From Marinobacter sp. 1-4A (lineage in GTDB: Bacteria > Pseudomonadota > Gammaproteobacteria > Pseudomonadales > Oleiphilaceae): DNA of 64,000 bases. The DNA is taken from NCBI RefSeq assembly GCF_016597725.1, contig NZ_VCGY01000002.1:124001-188000 (forward strand), in the 5' to 3' direction. Of the stretch, positions 53,726 to 63,028 are shown piece by piece (positions within the stretch are counted from its first letter, which is position 1; every line of letters starts with the position of its first letter). A program made the translations under genes and the position numbers. The notes under the pieces are model-generated. The model saw only the letters and a list, made by a program, of their open reading frames with translations. It made no database searches and had not been told where the DNA came from.

Positions 53726-54478
53726 ATGAAAAAACTGATGATTGCAGCGAGTTGCGCACTGGCAATGCTTACCAGCGGTGCCCATGCAGACGAGCGTAAC
53801 CTGCGCATTGCTTTCGACGTACCTTACGAGCCGTTCGAATACAAAGATGAAAATGGTGACTTGACCGGTTTTGAAGTAGATCTGGCTGCCGCCATGTGTG
53901 AAGAAATGAAGGCAGACTGCGAATTCGTTATTCAAGCCTGGGACGGTATGATCCCTGGCCTGCTGGCCCGCAAATTCGACCTGATTATGTCATCTATGTC
54001 GATCACTCCAGAGCGTGCAGAACGTGTTCTGTTCTCCGAGCCATACTACAACACCCCAGGCGGATGGTTTGGCCCGGATAGCTTTAACGCTGACGTGACT
54101 GATATGAGCGCCATGAAGGGTAAAACCGTTGGTGTTCAGCGCGGCACTACTATGGACACCTTTGTTACTGAAGAAATGAGTGGCGTAGTAACCATTAAGC
54201 GTTACACCACTGCCGATGACATGGTTCTTGATCTTGAAGGCCAGCGTTTGGATGTCGTGTTTGTCGATTACCCGGTTGGCGAGCAAACCGTTCTATCCAA
54301 AGACGGCTTCAAGGAAGTCGGCGAAGCCGTAAAGCTGGGTGAAGGTGTAGGCGTTGCTATGCGTAAGCGTGACAAAGACGTTGCTGAAGAAGTGAACAAA
54401 GCTTTGCGCAAGCTGAAGGAAGATGGCACCTACGACGCCATCATGAAGAAGTACTTCGCCTATGACGTGAAGGTCTAA
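53726..54478 (+). CDS. aotJ: Basic amino acid-binding periplasmic protein (AotJ-like)
   Basis: 250 residues: signal peptide cleaved near AHAD, then the family 3 solute-binding fold (NLRIAFDVPYEPFEYKDENG, LTGFEVDLAAAMCEEM, WDGMIPGLLARKFDLIMSSM, SITPERAERVLFSEPYY, GKTVGVQRGTTMD). The IMSSMSITPERAERV segment binds the amino acid carboxylate and amino groups. Arginine/ornithine specificity is inferred from the astE neighbour. GGAGAAG precedes the ATG. Confidence 0.9.
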   Translation: MKKLMIAASCALAMLTSGAHADERNLRIAFDVPYEPFEYKDENGDLTGFEVDLAAAMCEEMKADCEFVIQAWDGMIPGLLARKFDLIMSSMSITPERAERVLFSEPYYNTPGGWFGPDSFNADVTDMSAMKGKTVGVQRGTTMDTFVTEEMSGVVTIKRYTTADDMVLDLEGQRLDVVFVDYPVGEQTVLSKDGFKEVGEAVKLGEGVGVAMRKRDKDVAEEVNKALRKLKEDGTYDAIMKKYFAYDVKV

Positions 54479-54489
54479 AAAACCAGCTT

Positions 54490-54516
54490 CAGGGGTAGCC
54501 ATTTCGGCTGCCCCTG
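54490..54516 (+). other. Intercistronic hairpin after the binding-protein gene
   Basis: CAGGGGTAGCC (54490-54500) pairs with GGCTGCCCCTG (54506-54516) with one G-U pair and a 5-base loop, 12 bases after the aotJ stop. There is no T-run. Such structures commonly protect the 3' end of binding-protein messages and give more binding protein than permease. Confidence 0.6.
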
Positions 54517-54532
54517 CCTACCGGACATTCCC

Positions 54533-55237
54533 ATGTTTGATTTGAAAGGCTATGGTCCGGCCCTTTTGAACGGGGCAGTTGTTACCGTAGAACTCGCTTT
54601 CCTTTCCCTTGCTCTCGCATTGGTTCTCGGGCTCATTGGCGCGGCTGCAAAGCTGTCAAATAGCCGTGTAGCAGTTGGTATTGCCACAACCTATACCACC
54701 TTGATTCGCGGCGTTCCCGATCTGGTTATGATGCTGCTGTTTTACTATGGCGGACAGGTGTGTGTGAACATGCTCTCCGACTACATTTGGGACACCTACG
54801 AAGTCGACTTTTTCTTCCAGTTCAATCCATTCATTTCTGGCGTCATTACCATCGGGCTCATTTTTGGTGCCTATATGACTGAGACCTTTCGCGGTGCCTT
54901 TCTGGCGGTTGAAACCGGGCAGATTGAAGCCGCCCGCGCCTACGGATTCAGTACCTGGCACACGTTTCGCCGGGTGATGGTTCCGCAAATGCTGCGTCAT
55001 GCACTTCCCGGTATTGGCAACAACTGGCAGGTATTGCTGAAAACCACGGCGCTGGTTTCTATTATCGGCCTCACAGATATGGTGCGTGTGGCAGAGGAAG
55101 CAGCAAAAGCAGAGCGTATGCCGTTCCACTTTTTTATTCCTGTGGCGTTTGTGTACCTCGCCCTCACGGCAGGCTCGGAGCTTTTCATCAAGTGGCTCGA
55201 TAAACGAGCTAACGCCGGCGTGATTCAGGAGAGCTGA
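54533..55237 (+). CDS. aotQ: Amino acid ABC importer permease (AotQ/HisQ-like)
   Basis: 234 residues with about five membrane helices and the EAA loop (GQIEAARAYGFSTWHTFRRV, then MVPQMLRHALPGIGNNW). TTLIRGVPDLVMMLLFYYGG is the typical start of the HisMQ permease domain. It pairs with the next gene product to form the channel. The spacing to the next gene is two bases. Confidence 0.9.
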   Translation: MFDLKGYGPALLNGAVVTVELAFLSLALALVLGLIGAAAKLSNSRVAVGIATTYTTLIRGVPDLVMMLLFYYGGQVCVNMLSDYIWDTYEVDFFFQFNPFISGVITIGLIFGAYMTETFRGAFLAVETGQIEAARAYGFSTWHTFRRVMVPQMLRHALPGIGNNWQVLLKTTALVSIIGLTDMVRVAEEAAKAERMPFHFFIPVAFVYLALTAGSELFIKWLDKRANAGVIQES

Positions 55238-55239
55238 TA

Positions 55240-55965
55240 ATGCCACCCGATTTTATCGCTGCCTGGCTTAACAGGAACGAGATTTTTACAGCCATGACCA
55301 TCATGGAATACTGGGACGGAATGGTTACGACCGTTCAACTGGTGTTTCTGTGTCTGATTATAGGGCTTGCGTTTGCGGTTCCGCTGGCGATTCTTCGCAC
55401 GGTTAAAAATCCGTTTGTGTCTGGCCCTGTTTGGCTTTACACCTATATTTTCCGCGGCACCCCGCTGCTGATTCAGCTTTATATTATTTACTATGGCGTT
55501 GCTCAGATTCCCGGAATTCAGGAAACATTCTGGTGGGAGATTTTCAGGGAGCCGTTTTACCCTGCCCTGCTGGCGTTTACGTTGAACACCTGTGCCTATA
55601 CCACTGAGATTATTCGTGGTGCGATTATTTCGACTCCCCATGGTGAGATCGAGGCGGCGAAGGCTTACGGCATGAATTGGTTTATGCGGATGCGGCGTAT
55701 TGTGTTACCCAGCGCGGCGCGGCGGGCTGTTCAGGCGTATTCCAATGAGGTTATTTTCATGCTGCACTCGAGTGCGATTGCGAGTGTGGTAACGATTGTG
55801 GATCTTACGGGGGCGGCGCGGAATATTTACTCGCGGTTTTATGCGCCGTTTGATGCGTTTATCTTTGTGGCGCTTTGCTACATGGTGTTAACGTTTATTT
55901 TGGTGTTCGTATTCCGCAAGATTGAGAATCGTTTATTGCGGCATCAGCGGCCTGTGGGTTCGTGA
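55240..55965 (+). CDS. aotM: Amino acid ABC importer permease (AotM/HisM-like)
   Basis: 241 residues with five membrane helices, YIFRGTPLLIQLYIIYYGVA and the EAA loop (GEIEAAKAYGMNWFMRMRRI, VLPSAARRAVQAYSNEVIFM). It is the second channel half. Translation is likely coupled to aotQ. astE follows after 47 bases in the same direction, supporting arginine/ornithine uptake linked to degradation. Confidence 0.9.
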   Translation: MPPDFIAAWLNRNEIFTAMTIMEYWDGMVTTVQLVFLCLIIGLAFAVPLAILRTVKNPFVSGPVWLYTYIFRGTPLLIQLYIIYYGVAQIPGIQETFWWEIFREPFYPALLAFTLNTCAYTTEIIRGAIISTPHGEIEAAKAYGMNWFMRMRRIVLPSAARRAVQAYSNEVIFMLHSSAIASVVTIVDLTGAARNIYSRFYAPFDAFIFVALCYMVLTFILVFVFRKIENRLLRHQRPVGS

Positions 55966-56012
55966 TCAATGATTAAAAGCACTGCCTGAAACAATGTGCT
56001 TGGGGAGCCCTC

Positions 56013-57050
56013 ATGACAGCAACTGCACAAATACACTTATTTGATGCCAACCCTGATTGGCTAGTCCACACACTTGCCAACGCCACAGCTGATCTTCCCG
56101 AAATCAAAACCACCCTCTCAGATGGCACCCGCGTAACTCGTAAAGCCGTTGGTGTTTTGCAGATCACGCCGCCCCCCGATCGTGCCAATCCGAATCAGGA
56201 GGCAATGATTATCTCAGCCGGTATTCACGGCAACGAAACCGCTCCTATTGAGGTTCTAAACGCGCTAGTCAGCGAACTGTTGAATGGCGAGTGGCTGTTG
56301 GCTTGTCCGCTGTTATTGATTTTGGGGAACCCGCCGGCCATGTTGGCTGGGGAGCGGTTTCTGGATGCGAATCTTAATCGGTTGTTCAACGGTGCCCATA
56401 GCAAGCCTGAGTATAAAGGTCTGCCAGAAGCAGCGCGGGCGCAGTTTCTTGAGGAGATGTGCCGTCAGTTTGCGATGGCGCACCCACAAGCGCTTTCCCA
56501 CTACGATTTACACACCGCTATAAGGCCATCCCAGCGGGAGAAGTTTGCGCTTTATCCGTTTGTTGAGGGTCGGCAGGTGCCAGAGAGTCAGTGTGATTTT
56601 CTGCTTGAGGCAGAGGTAGAAACTTTGTTGTTGCAGCATAAGGTGGGCTCTACGTTTTCGTCGTTCTCTTCATCCGTGCTGAACGCTGAGAGCTTTACGG
56701 TGGAGCTGGGTAAGGTTCATCCGTTCGGAATGAATGACCTGCCCCGTTTTGAAGGGATCAAGAAGGCGCTTCGGCGGCGTTTTTGTGGCAACCCTGCCCC
56801 AGCCAAACAGTCACCTTTTGACCATCTCACGGTTTTCGAAGTGGTACACGAGATTCTGAATACCGGGAAGAACTTCCGGTTCCATGTTCCTGACGATGTG
56901 GCCAACTTTACCGAGTACGCATCAGGCACCGTGATCTGGGAGGATGACGATACTTGCTACAGAGTTGGAGCTACACCAGAGGCAATTGTTTTTCCAAATC
57001 GGAATGTGCCCGTGGGTCAGCGGGTGGGGCTTCTTATCAAGCCTCGGTAG
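56013..57050 (+). CDS. astE: Succinylglutamate desuccinylase AstE
   Basis: 345 residues of the AstE/AspA zinc carboxypeptidase-like family. Zinc ligands are His72 and Glu75 (SAGIHGNETAPIEVL) and His167 (HYDLHTAIRPS). DANLNRLFNGAH and the C-terminal beta domain (EYASGTVIWEDDDTCYRVG) are typical. It performs the last step of the arginine succinyltransferase pathway, releasing glutamate and succinate. It is in line with the aot importer; astB lies separately at the window end on the other strand. Confidence 0.95.
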   Translation: MTATAQIHLFDANPDWLVHTLANATADLPEIKTTLSDGTRVTRKAVGVLQITPPPDRANPNQEAMIISAGIHGNETAPIEVLNALVSELLNGEWLLACPLLLILGNPPAMLAGERFLDANLNRLFNGAHSKPEYKGLPEAARAQFLEEMCRQFAMAHPQALSHYDLHTAIRPSQREKFALYPFVEGRQVPESQCDFLLEAEVETLLLQHKVGSTFSSFSSSVLNAESFTVELGKVHPFGMNDLPRFEGIKKALRRRFCGNPAPAKQSPFDHLTVFEVVHEILNTGKNFRFHVPDDVANFTEYASGTVIWEDDDTCYRVGATPEAIVFPNRNVPVGQRVGLLIKPR

Positions 57051-57073
57051 GCTACTACTAGCATCGACGTAAG

Positions 57074-57865
57074 CTACAACTTGCTTATCTCTTCGCATAG
57101 CTGCTCAGAAAAGAGTTGATCTGGGCTGGTACTAACACCTAGCGAAGCCAGAGACGCTGCCTGAGTGTCGAAGAAATAGTATTGGTACAGCCGTTTGCCT
57201 TCCGCTGAAGTGAACGCAAACTGTATAGGAACAGCTAACCTGCTTTCACCAGAGCACGTAAACTGTTGCTTTTTCAATAGCGTAACCTCTGCCCCACCGT
57301 CAGCGTCTATACTGATCTTTATATTCTTAAAATTTGGAAAATAAAGTAAATATTCTCGCCCACCTATATGAAGGAGGTCCGCCAAATACAAATCATTTGA
57401 TGTATCTATTTCTGCTATAGTGGAGTTATATTTAGAGTAAGGAGTAAAAAAATCACATAACTTCTCAGCAACTTTTCCATTCTCATTCAAAATGCTGTAC
57501 CTATTTAAATCACTCTGATCAAACTTCAAATGCCTCACATAACTTTCATCGTTTTTCGAAAGCACTATAAAATGATCGAACCTAATATAGTTACCGTCTG
57601 ATTCTTTGAAGCCCTGCAACTGAAATACGCTATGTGAAGTTGCCTTGCAATCAACTATTGATGGCTCCTCCGAAAACAGAAACACCTTATCCTCTAACGG
57701 GAGAGTGTACGAAATTATCCGATAACTAGGCAGCCGTAGAATAGTGAGTTGAGGCTCTCCTTCCACTACCAAAAAAACAGCTCGCATAGTATTACTTTTC
57801 GCTGGCAGACTAACAACGAGACAGCAAAACAAAACAAGCAATGCCTTTTTAAATTTAGAAGACAC
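57074..57865 (-). CDS. Exported protein of unknown family, candidate immunity partner of the GH19 hydrolase
   Basis: 263 residues with a Sec signal peptide (KKALLVLFCCLVVSLPAKS) and no further membrane helix, so probably periplasmic. Two mature-region Cys pairs may form disulfides. I recognise no family. The gene is AT-rich compared with its neighbours and its start overlaps the end of the GH19 hydrolase gene by 11 bases, so the two are co-translated. A secreted partner next to a leaderless cell-wall hydrolase is the arrangement of effector/immunity pairs; that role is inferred. Confidence 0.6.
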   Translation of the reverse strand: MSSKFKKALLVLFCCLVVSLPAKSNTMRAVFLVVEGEPQLTILRLPSYRIISYTLPLEDKVFLFSEEPSIVDCKATSHSVFQLQGFKESDGNYIRFDHFIVLSKNDESYVRHLKFDQSDLNRYSILNENGKVAEKLCDFFTPYSKYNSTIAEIDTSNDLYLADLLHIGGREYLLYFPNFKNIKISIDADGGAEVTLLKKQQFTCSGESRLAVPIQFAFTSAEGKRLYQYYFFDTQAASLASLGVSTSPDQLFSEQLCEEISKL

Positions 57866-58565
57866 CTTTAAACACCCCTGTCAGCAAGATGCGCTCCAAT
57901 TGATGATGTCTTTGGGCATAAGTCGTAGTATGTTTATTAACAACCGCGGTGATCGAATCTGTTGCTAGTCGCGACCTGCCTTTATCTGCAAGCAGGTATA
58001 GCTTATGTTCAACCCAGAAAGCTAGCGACGCTCTTACAGCATACTTTGGCTGGAGAAGTAAGTCAGGATTTGAAACAAAGTCTACAGGTGTAGACCAAAG
58101 CTTATTGTGAATTGTCTGCGCTTGCAGATAGTTCGAACGCCCAGTTAATTGGATGATACCTCTTCCTCGATAACGCCAGCCATCACCCGATGCTACACCC
58201 CCATTCCCTATACGATTAGCATACACTCTATTGGATATGGCTTTTTCATCTGCTTTTTTACCTTTTGATTTATCGTACCCATGCAAATCAGCTTCATTTG
58301 GATTATTTCTATAATATCTAAAAAGCTGCTTTAGAGCGTTTGAATGATAGTAAAGGTCTTCCTCCAACCGAAAGTTAGCTCCAACTTCTTGCCTAACTTG
58401 GGCAAAAAAATGAGCTGCGCGTAACTCTGTATCAATGGAGCACGAAGACAAAGCCGACGTGCATTCAAGTGCGACGTGTTTGAGTATTGCATCGTTAACT
58501 TTCGATGATGGCCAAATCTTTCTTAGATGCGATAAAGCAATGATCCCACTTCCTTGGGTATTCAT
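57855..58565 (-). CDS. GH19 chitinase-like cell-wall hydrolase (endolysin/effector type)
   Basis: 236 residues from the ATG at 58565 (TGGAG six bases before). The lysozyme-like GH19 core is clear: HFFAQVRQEVGANFRLEEDL with probable catalytic Glu60 and a second acid at 68-69, then ANRIGNGG and RYRGRGIIQLTGRSNYLQAQ (from 131). There is no signal peptide or membrane helix, so delivery needs a secretion system or lysis. No holin, spanin or other phage gene is near. With its secreted partner this looks like a type VI-style anti-bacterial effector; a prophage relic is the alternative. The base composition is AT-rich, suggesting transfer. Confidence 0.8.
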   Translation of the reverse strand: MNTQGSGIIALSHLRKIWPSSKVNDAILKHVALECTSALSSCSIDTELRAAHFFAQVRQEVGANFRLEEDLYYHSNALKQLFRYYRNNPNEADLHGYDKSKGKKADEKAISNRVYANRIGNGGVASGDGWRYRGRGIIQLTGRSNYLQAQTIHNKLWSTPVDFVSNPDLLLQPKYAVRASLAFWVEHKLYLLADKGRSRLATDSITAVVNKHTTTYAQRHHQLERILLTGVFKGVF

Positions 58566-58735
58566 AGTCAACTCCATTTGATTTTTTGGGACAATACACT
58601 ATCTCGACCGCACCTTCCATTACTTAAAGATCGGTGCGGGTTTCAGTCGAGTTTATTACCTGTGTTCGCCATCAGCATAGATAAAACATCAGAGCAACTT
58701 TGTAAGTAGGCCTGAGCAGCTAGTGTCCCATCTGC

Positions 58736-61700
58736 CTAAGCCGGAGCATTTTCCGGTTCAGCAACTTTCACTTTGATCAACTGCGTACACACTGCGGGTA
58801 TCACCAGCAGTGTCAGCACCGTCGAAGCCAGTAGTCCGGAGATAATGGCCCATGCCATCGGGGGCCAGAGTGTGGAGCTAGAGAAGGCCAGCGGAAGTAG
58901 ACCAGCTACTGTGGTTGCCGTGGTCAGCAGGATGGGGCGGGTTCTTTGTACGACCGCTTTGCGCATGGCTTCGTGGATGTTCTCGCCGTTTTCCAGCTCT
59001 CTGTCCATCACATCAAGCAGTACTATGGCGTTGTTCACCACAATGCCCACCAGTGCGATAACACCCAACAGCGACTGGAACCCGAAGGGTGAGCCGGAGA
59101 GTACGAGGCCAGGGAATATGCCCACGGTGGCCAAGGGCACGGTCAGCAAGATGATGCCAACCCGACGGAATGAGTTGAACTGCAGCAGCAAGAAGAACAG
59201 CAGTAAGAGTACGCCGATTGGCGCCGCGGTTAACAGCGCGCCGTTGGCATCGCCGGAGCCTTCCGCATCGCCGCCCATTTCCAAGCGGGTACCTTTAGGC
59301 AACGGATTATCCTCCAGCGCAAGCTCCAGACCACTCAGCGCCTGACTAAAACTGTAACCGGTGAGTAGGTTAGCCGTTACTGTATTTAGCCGGGTTCCGT
59401 TACGCGAATAGCGTGCAGCGGGCTCCCAAGTGGTTTCAACACTGGCAATGGCCGACAGGGGAACTGCTTCACCGCGGCTATTGTAGATGTTTACAGACAG
59501 AAGCCTTGCCAATGGCAGTGAGGTACCTTCCTGCGACCGCAGCACCAGCGGTATCGGGTCTTTTTCCTGACGGTAACGCTCGGCAACAACTCCAAAGCTC
59601 TGGCCATAGAGGCTTTGAGCAACGTCGGCGCGAGTGAGCCCGTATCTGGCTGCGGTGGCGTCGTCTACGTTGATGGCAATGCTGGGCACGCCAATATCCA
59701 AGTCATGGCGAACATCTACGGTTCCCTCCACCTGACGTAGCGCACTAAACAGCTGCTCAACCGCGTGGGTGCGCTCCCTGTCATCGGCGTGATATACGCG
59801 CACTTCTACCGGGGCAATACTTGGAGGGCCTTGGCCGAGCACACCAACGCTTACGTCTAACTCGGGCATTTGTTCATCCACATGGGCACGAATCCAACGA
59901 ATCATTTCTGTCGTGTCTTCCAGTGCTGGGGTCGCTACTACGAGTCGCCCTCTGTTTGGTGCCTGAGGTGCACGCTGAAGGTTGTAATAGAAGGCCGGGC
60001 CAGTAAAGCCAACAAATCGATGGATTTGTAGCGCTTTAGGTTGTGTTCGTATGGCATGTTCTAGATTAGCAGCGGCTTCAGCTGTGCGTTGCTGATCTGT
60101 GCCTTCTGGCATAAACAACTCAACAATCACCTGAGGCCGGTCGGCATTGGGAAAGAACTGCTGGGCCATAAATGTGGTCATAGTCAGGCTGATCACAACC
60201 AACAAAGCACCAGCGGCAATCAGCCGTTTTGGGTGCCGATAAACCAGACCGCCAAGAAAACGCGCCAAACCAATCAAGCGATCAGCCTCGGCATTACGGC
60301 GGGGCTTGAGGAATCTTGCCGCCAGCAACGGGACCACAGAAATCGCCAGCAAATAACTAACAGAGAGTGTAAGCATGATCATCACCGGCACACCTCGGGT
60401 GAAGTCTGCCGCTCCGCCTTTGGCAAGCAGTAGAGGCGCAAAGGCCGCAAGCGTAGTGCCCGTGGAAGCTCCGAGCGGGCCAGCAAGCTCGCTGACGGCT
60501 TTGCGAAGAGCGTCCAAACGACGCATACCTTCGTCCAGATGCCCTTGAATGTTTTCGACAATCACTATGGCGTTGTCGATCAGAATGCCTAAGGAGATCA
60601 CCATGCCGATCACCGCGATTTGGTGCAGAACACCCCCGCCGAGATCGTAGAGTCCAACACTGATCAGCGCCACCATCGGTAGAATAGACGCTACCAACAG
60701 CCCCATGCGAATGCCCATGCCGGTAAACACCACCGCCACGATAATCAACACCGAAAGCACCAGGCTCCATGCAAGATTATCCAAGCGCTCCGAAACTTTG
60801 TCTGGCTGGAAAAACATCTCGCGGATTTCATAAGGTTCAAATTCGGACCTTACCTCGGCTAGCCGCTCTCGCACTCTTTCACCAAACCGAATCGCATCGG
60901 TGGTGCCCTCCTCCATAATCAACGACAACAATACAACGCGCTCACCATCAAACCAGGTTTCAGGCTGGCGCGGTTCCGCGGGGCCACGCCATACATCAGC
61001 AGCGGCGGCCAATGGCACCTGCGAACCGTCGGGAAGCTCAATTGGCGTTGCACGAATGGCATCAATGTCGGCAAATTCAGTGTTGGGCAGCACGGATAAG
61101 CGACGACCGTCTACAACGACAAAACCACCAGGGGTTGTTTGATTACGTTGAGCTAGGGTTTCTAGAATTCGGGCGGGCGAAATACCCAGCCGATAAAGCG
61201 CGGCATCGTCCAGTGCCAGCGTAATCTGTTCATCGGCGTCCCCCTCCAGCTCTATGCGAGAAACGCCGCTGAGATCGGATAGGTTCTGTTTAAGCCGTTC
61301 GGCGACATCTGAGAGTTCACTCACCGAAGGCGCACCACCAATGGCAAGCACGATGGCAGGGTTGTCGATCAACCGGTCGTCCAGAGCCATCTGGCCAACG
61401 TCGTCTGGGAAATCTTGCTTTGCACGCTCCATCGCTTGGCGGACACGATCCCACGCCGGGTCTGTGTCATAAATATCATCATTAAGGCGCAGCCGTACAA
61501 GCGCTACGCCGGTACGGGCGGTACCTTGGGAAACATCCACCTCTTCCACTTGCCGGAGCTCATCAGTGAGCGGCCTTAAAACCAACCGCTCAACTGCATC
61601 GGCGCTAGCACCGGGGTAGCTCACTGACACCAGACCCGCACGGTAGGGAAAAGAAGGATCTTCCTGGCGCGGCATGGTGCTGTATGCCGCAATGCCCAGA

Positions 61701-61762
61701 AGGCAAAGCATGGTAACCACCATGCCCAACAGGCGTTGAAAATTAAGTAGTCGGCGCGTCAT
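58736..61762 (-). CDS. RND efflux transporter (AcrB/HAE1 type)
   Basis: 1008 residues with 12 membrane helices and two large periplasmic loops. The N-terminal RLLNFQRLLGMVVTMLCLLG and PRQEDPSFPYRAGLVSVSYP, the TM4 charged segment GMVISLGILIDNAIVIVENI, and the TM10-11 repeat GVIALVGIVVNNAIVLLDVM are RND hallmarks. It exports drugs or lipophilic compounds in a tripartite pump with the adaptor upstream. The start overlaps the adaptor stop by 4 bases. No outer-membrane channel gene is adjacent. Substrates unknown. Confidence 0.94.
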   Translation of the reverse strand: MTRRLLNFQRLLGMVVTMLCLLGIAAYSTMPRQEDPSFPYRAGLVSVSYPGASADAVERLVLRPLTDELRQVEEVDVSQGTARTGVALVRLRLNDDIYDTDPAWDRVRQAMERAKQDFPDDVGQMALDDRLIDNPAIVLAIGGAPSVSELSDVAERLKQNLSDLSGVSRIELEGDADEQITLALDDAALYRLGISPARILETLAQRNQTTPGGFVVVDGRRLSVLPNTEFADIDAIRATPIELPDGSQVPLAAAADVWRGPAEPRQPETWFDGERVVLLSLIMEEGTTDAIRFGERVRERLAEVRSEFEPYEIREMFFQPDKVSERLDNLAWSLVLSVLIIVAVVFTGMGIRMGLLVASILPMVALISVGLYDLGGGVLHQIAVIGMVISLGILIDNAIVIVENIQGHLDEGMRRLDALRKAVSELAGPLGASTGTTLAAFAPLLLAKGGAADFTRGVPVMIMLTLSVSYLLAISVVPLLAARFLKPRRNAEADRLIGLARFLGGLVYRHPKRLIAAGALLVVISLTMTTFMAQQFFPNADRPQVIVELFMPEGTDQQRTAEAAANLEHAIRTQPKALQIHRFVGFTGPAFYYNLQRAPQAPNRGRLVVATPALEDTTEMIRWIRAHVDEQMPELDVSVGVLGQGPPSIAPVEVRVYHADDRERTHAVEQLFSALRQVEGTVDVRHDLDIGVPSIAINVDDATAARYGLTRADVAQSLYGQSFGVVAERYRQEKDPIPLVLRSQEGTSLPLARLLSVNIYNSRGEAVPLSAIASVETTWEPAARYSRNGTRLNTVTANLLTGYSFSQALSGLELALEDNPLPKGTRLEMGGDAEGSGDANGALLTAAPIGVLLLLFFLLLQFNSFRRVGIILLTVPLATVGIFPGLVLSGSPFGFQSLLGVIALVGIVVNNAIVLLDVMDRELENGENIHEAMRKAVVQRTRPILLTTATTVAGLLPLAFSSSTLWPPMAWAIISGLLASTVLTLLVIPAVCTQLIKVKVAEPENAPA

Positions 61763-62847
61763 TCGCGCACCTCCACGGCATCACCGTCGGCGAGGCGGGT
61801 CATACCTGCGTATACCACTTGATCTCCGGGCTCCAACTCTCCGGTGCGCACCACAACGCGCTCACCGACTACACGCTCAACCTGAATAGGCACACGCCGG
61901 GCCACGCCATCGCGCACGCGGAACACCGTCATACCATCCGCACTACGAACGACTGATAATAGCGGAACCGTGATCGCAGACTCCCGAAGCGGTGTAATGC
62001 CCACCTCAACCGGCTCACCGGTATCCAGCGTGTTAATCGGCAGGCTGACCAAAACCGGATGCAGCTCACCACGGATGGCTCCGGCTTGGGCAATTTCAAC
62101 AACAGACCCGGTCACCGGCGCTGCACTGCGATTCTGCACAGACCAAACAGGCAACTCCTGATCGAGTGACACATGGGCCAACAGATAGGCAGGCACCCGC
62201 ACTTCTACTTCCGCCCCCTCGGGTGAGGACAAGCGCATAACCGGCTGACCCGCTGCCACAAACTCATCCCGCTGTACCAACAGCGCTTCAACACGCCCCG
62301 CAAACGGTGCTCGCAAGGTGCTTTCCTGCAACAGTTGCGTGGCTTCAGCCAGTGCTGCCTGAGCAGTGGCTACGCTGGCTTTTAGGGAGTCCCGGCGGGC
62401 AGCAATTTGTTCAAGGTTCTGCTCGGAAACCACACCGCGTTCATGCAAACGGCTGGAGCGCTCCCATTCACGCTTGGCCTGATCGTAACGGGTGTTCAAC
62501 TCATCCAATTTCGCTTGCGCCGAATCGCGCGCTGGCTCCAGCGCAGGGTTGTAAGCCCGGGCCAGCACATCACCCGCCGCAACCGTTTGGCCCAATTCCA
62601 CTGCACGCTCTTTCAGGGTACCGCTAACCTGAAACGTCAGTGTTGCTCGCTGGGTTGAGCGTACAATGCCTGAAAAACGCAGGGTTATTTCCTGAGCCTC
62701 GCCCCCGGTAACCTCTGAAACACGCACCGATACAACATGCTTACCAGATGACTCAGACGGCATATCATCAGCTTTGCAACCGGAGAGAAGTAATAAGCCA
62801 CAGGCTGCGAGAAAAATAAGGACAACAGGGGTGCGAAATAGGGTCAT
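61759..62847 (-). CDS. RND pump membrane fusion lipoprotein
   Basis: 362 residues. Lipobox LLSGC gives acylated Cys24. It has the split biotinyl-lipoyl domain (SGTLKERAVELGQTVAAGDV and TLRAPFAGRVEALLVQRDEF), a coiled-coil hairpin between them and a C-terminal beta-barrel/membrane-proximal domain. It links the RND protein at 58736 to a TolC-like channel. The divergent tetR and the palindromic operator lie just upstream. Confidence 0.93.
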   Translation of the reverse strand: MTLFRTPVVLIFLAACGLLLLSGCKADDMPSESSGKHVVSVRVSEVTGGEAQEITLRFSGIVRSTQRATLTFQVSGTLKERAVELGQTVAAGDVLARAYNPALEPARDSAQAKLDELNTRYDQAKREWERSSRLHERGVVSEQNLEQIAARRDSLKASVATAQAALAEATQLLQESTLRAPFAGRVEALLVQRDEFVAAGQPVMRLSSPEGAEVEVRVPAYLLAHVSLDQELPVWSVQNRSAAPVTGSVVEIAQAGAIRGELHPVLVSLPINTLDTGEPVEVGITPLRESAITVPLLSVVRSADGMTVFRVRDGVARRVPIQVERVVGERVVVRTGELEPGDQVVYAGMTRLADGDAVEVRE

Positions 62848-62917
62848 AAGGTATCCTTTCGTCCGTGCTCAAGTTGGTGTCGATACCGCTTCCTGCGGAA
62901 ATCCGGTTTCTGGTTGC

Positions 62918-62946
62918 GACATAATGTCATTCTTTGACATTATGTC
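62918..62946. promoter_or_regulatory. Palindromic operator between the RND operon and its TetR regulator
   Basis: GACATAATGTCA (62918-62929) and TGACATTATGTC (62935-62946) are exact inverted repeats with the spacer TTCTT. Each half holds an 11-base near-palindrome GACATWATGTC, so two dimers could bind side by side. It lies 71 bases before the adaptor gene and 82 before tetR, suited to control both. Confidence 0.8.
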
Positions 62947-63028
62947 AATAATCAGCTTTCATCCGTTAAACGCATTGCCATTTCAACTGGGCCATTTGGC
63001 CTGTAGAAGACTCCAACGAGAGAACCGA

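Noticed and set aside
57855..58565. Prophage lysis cassette
   Set aside because: No holin, spanin, integrase, capsid or tail gene is seen nearby; the secreted partner does not look like a spanin.
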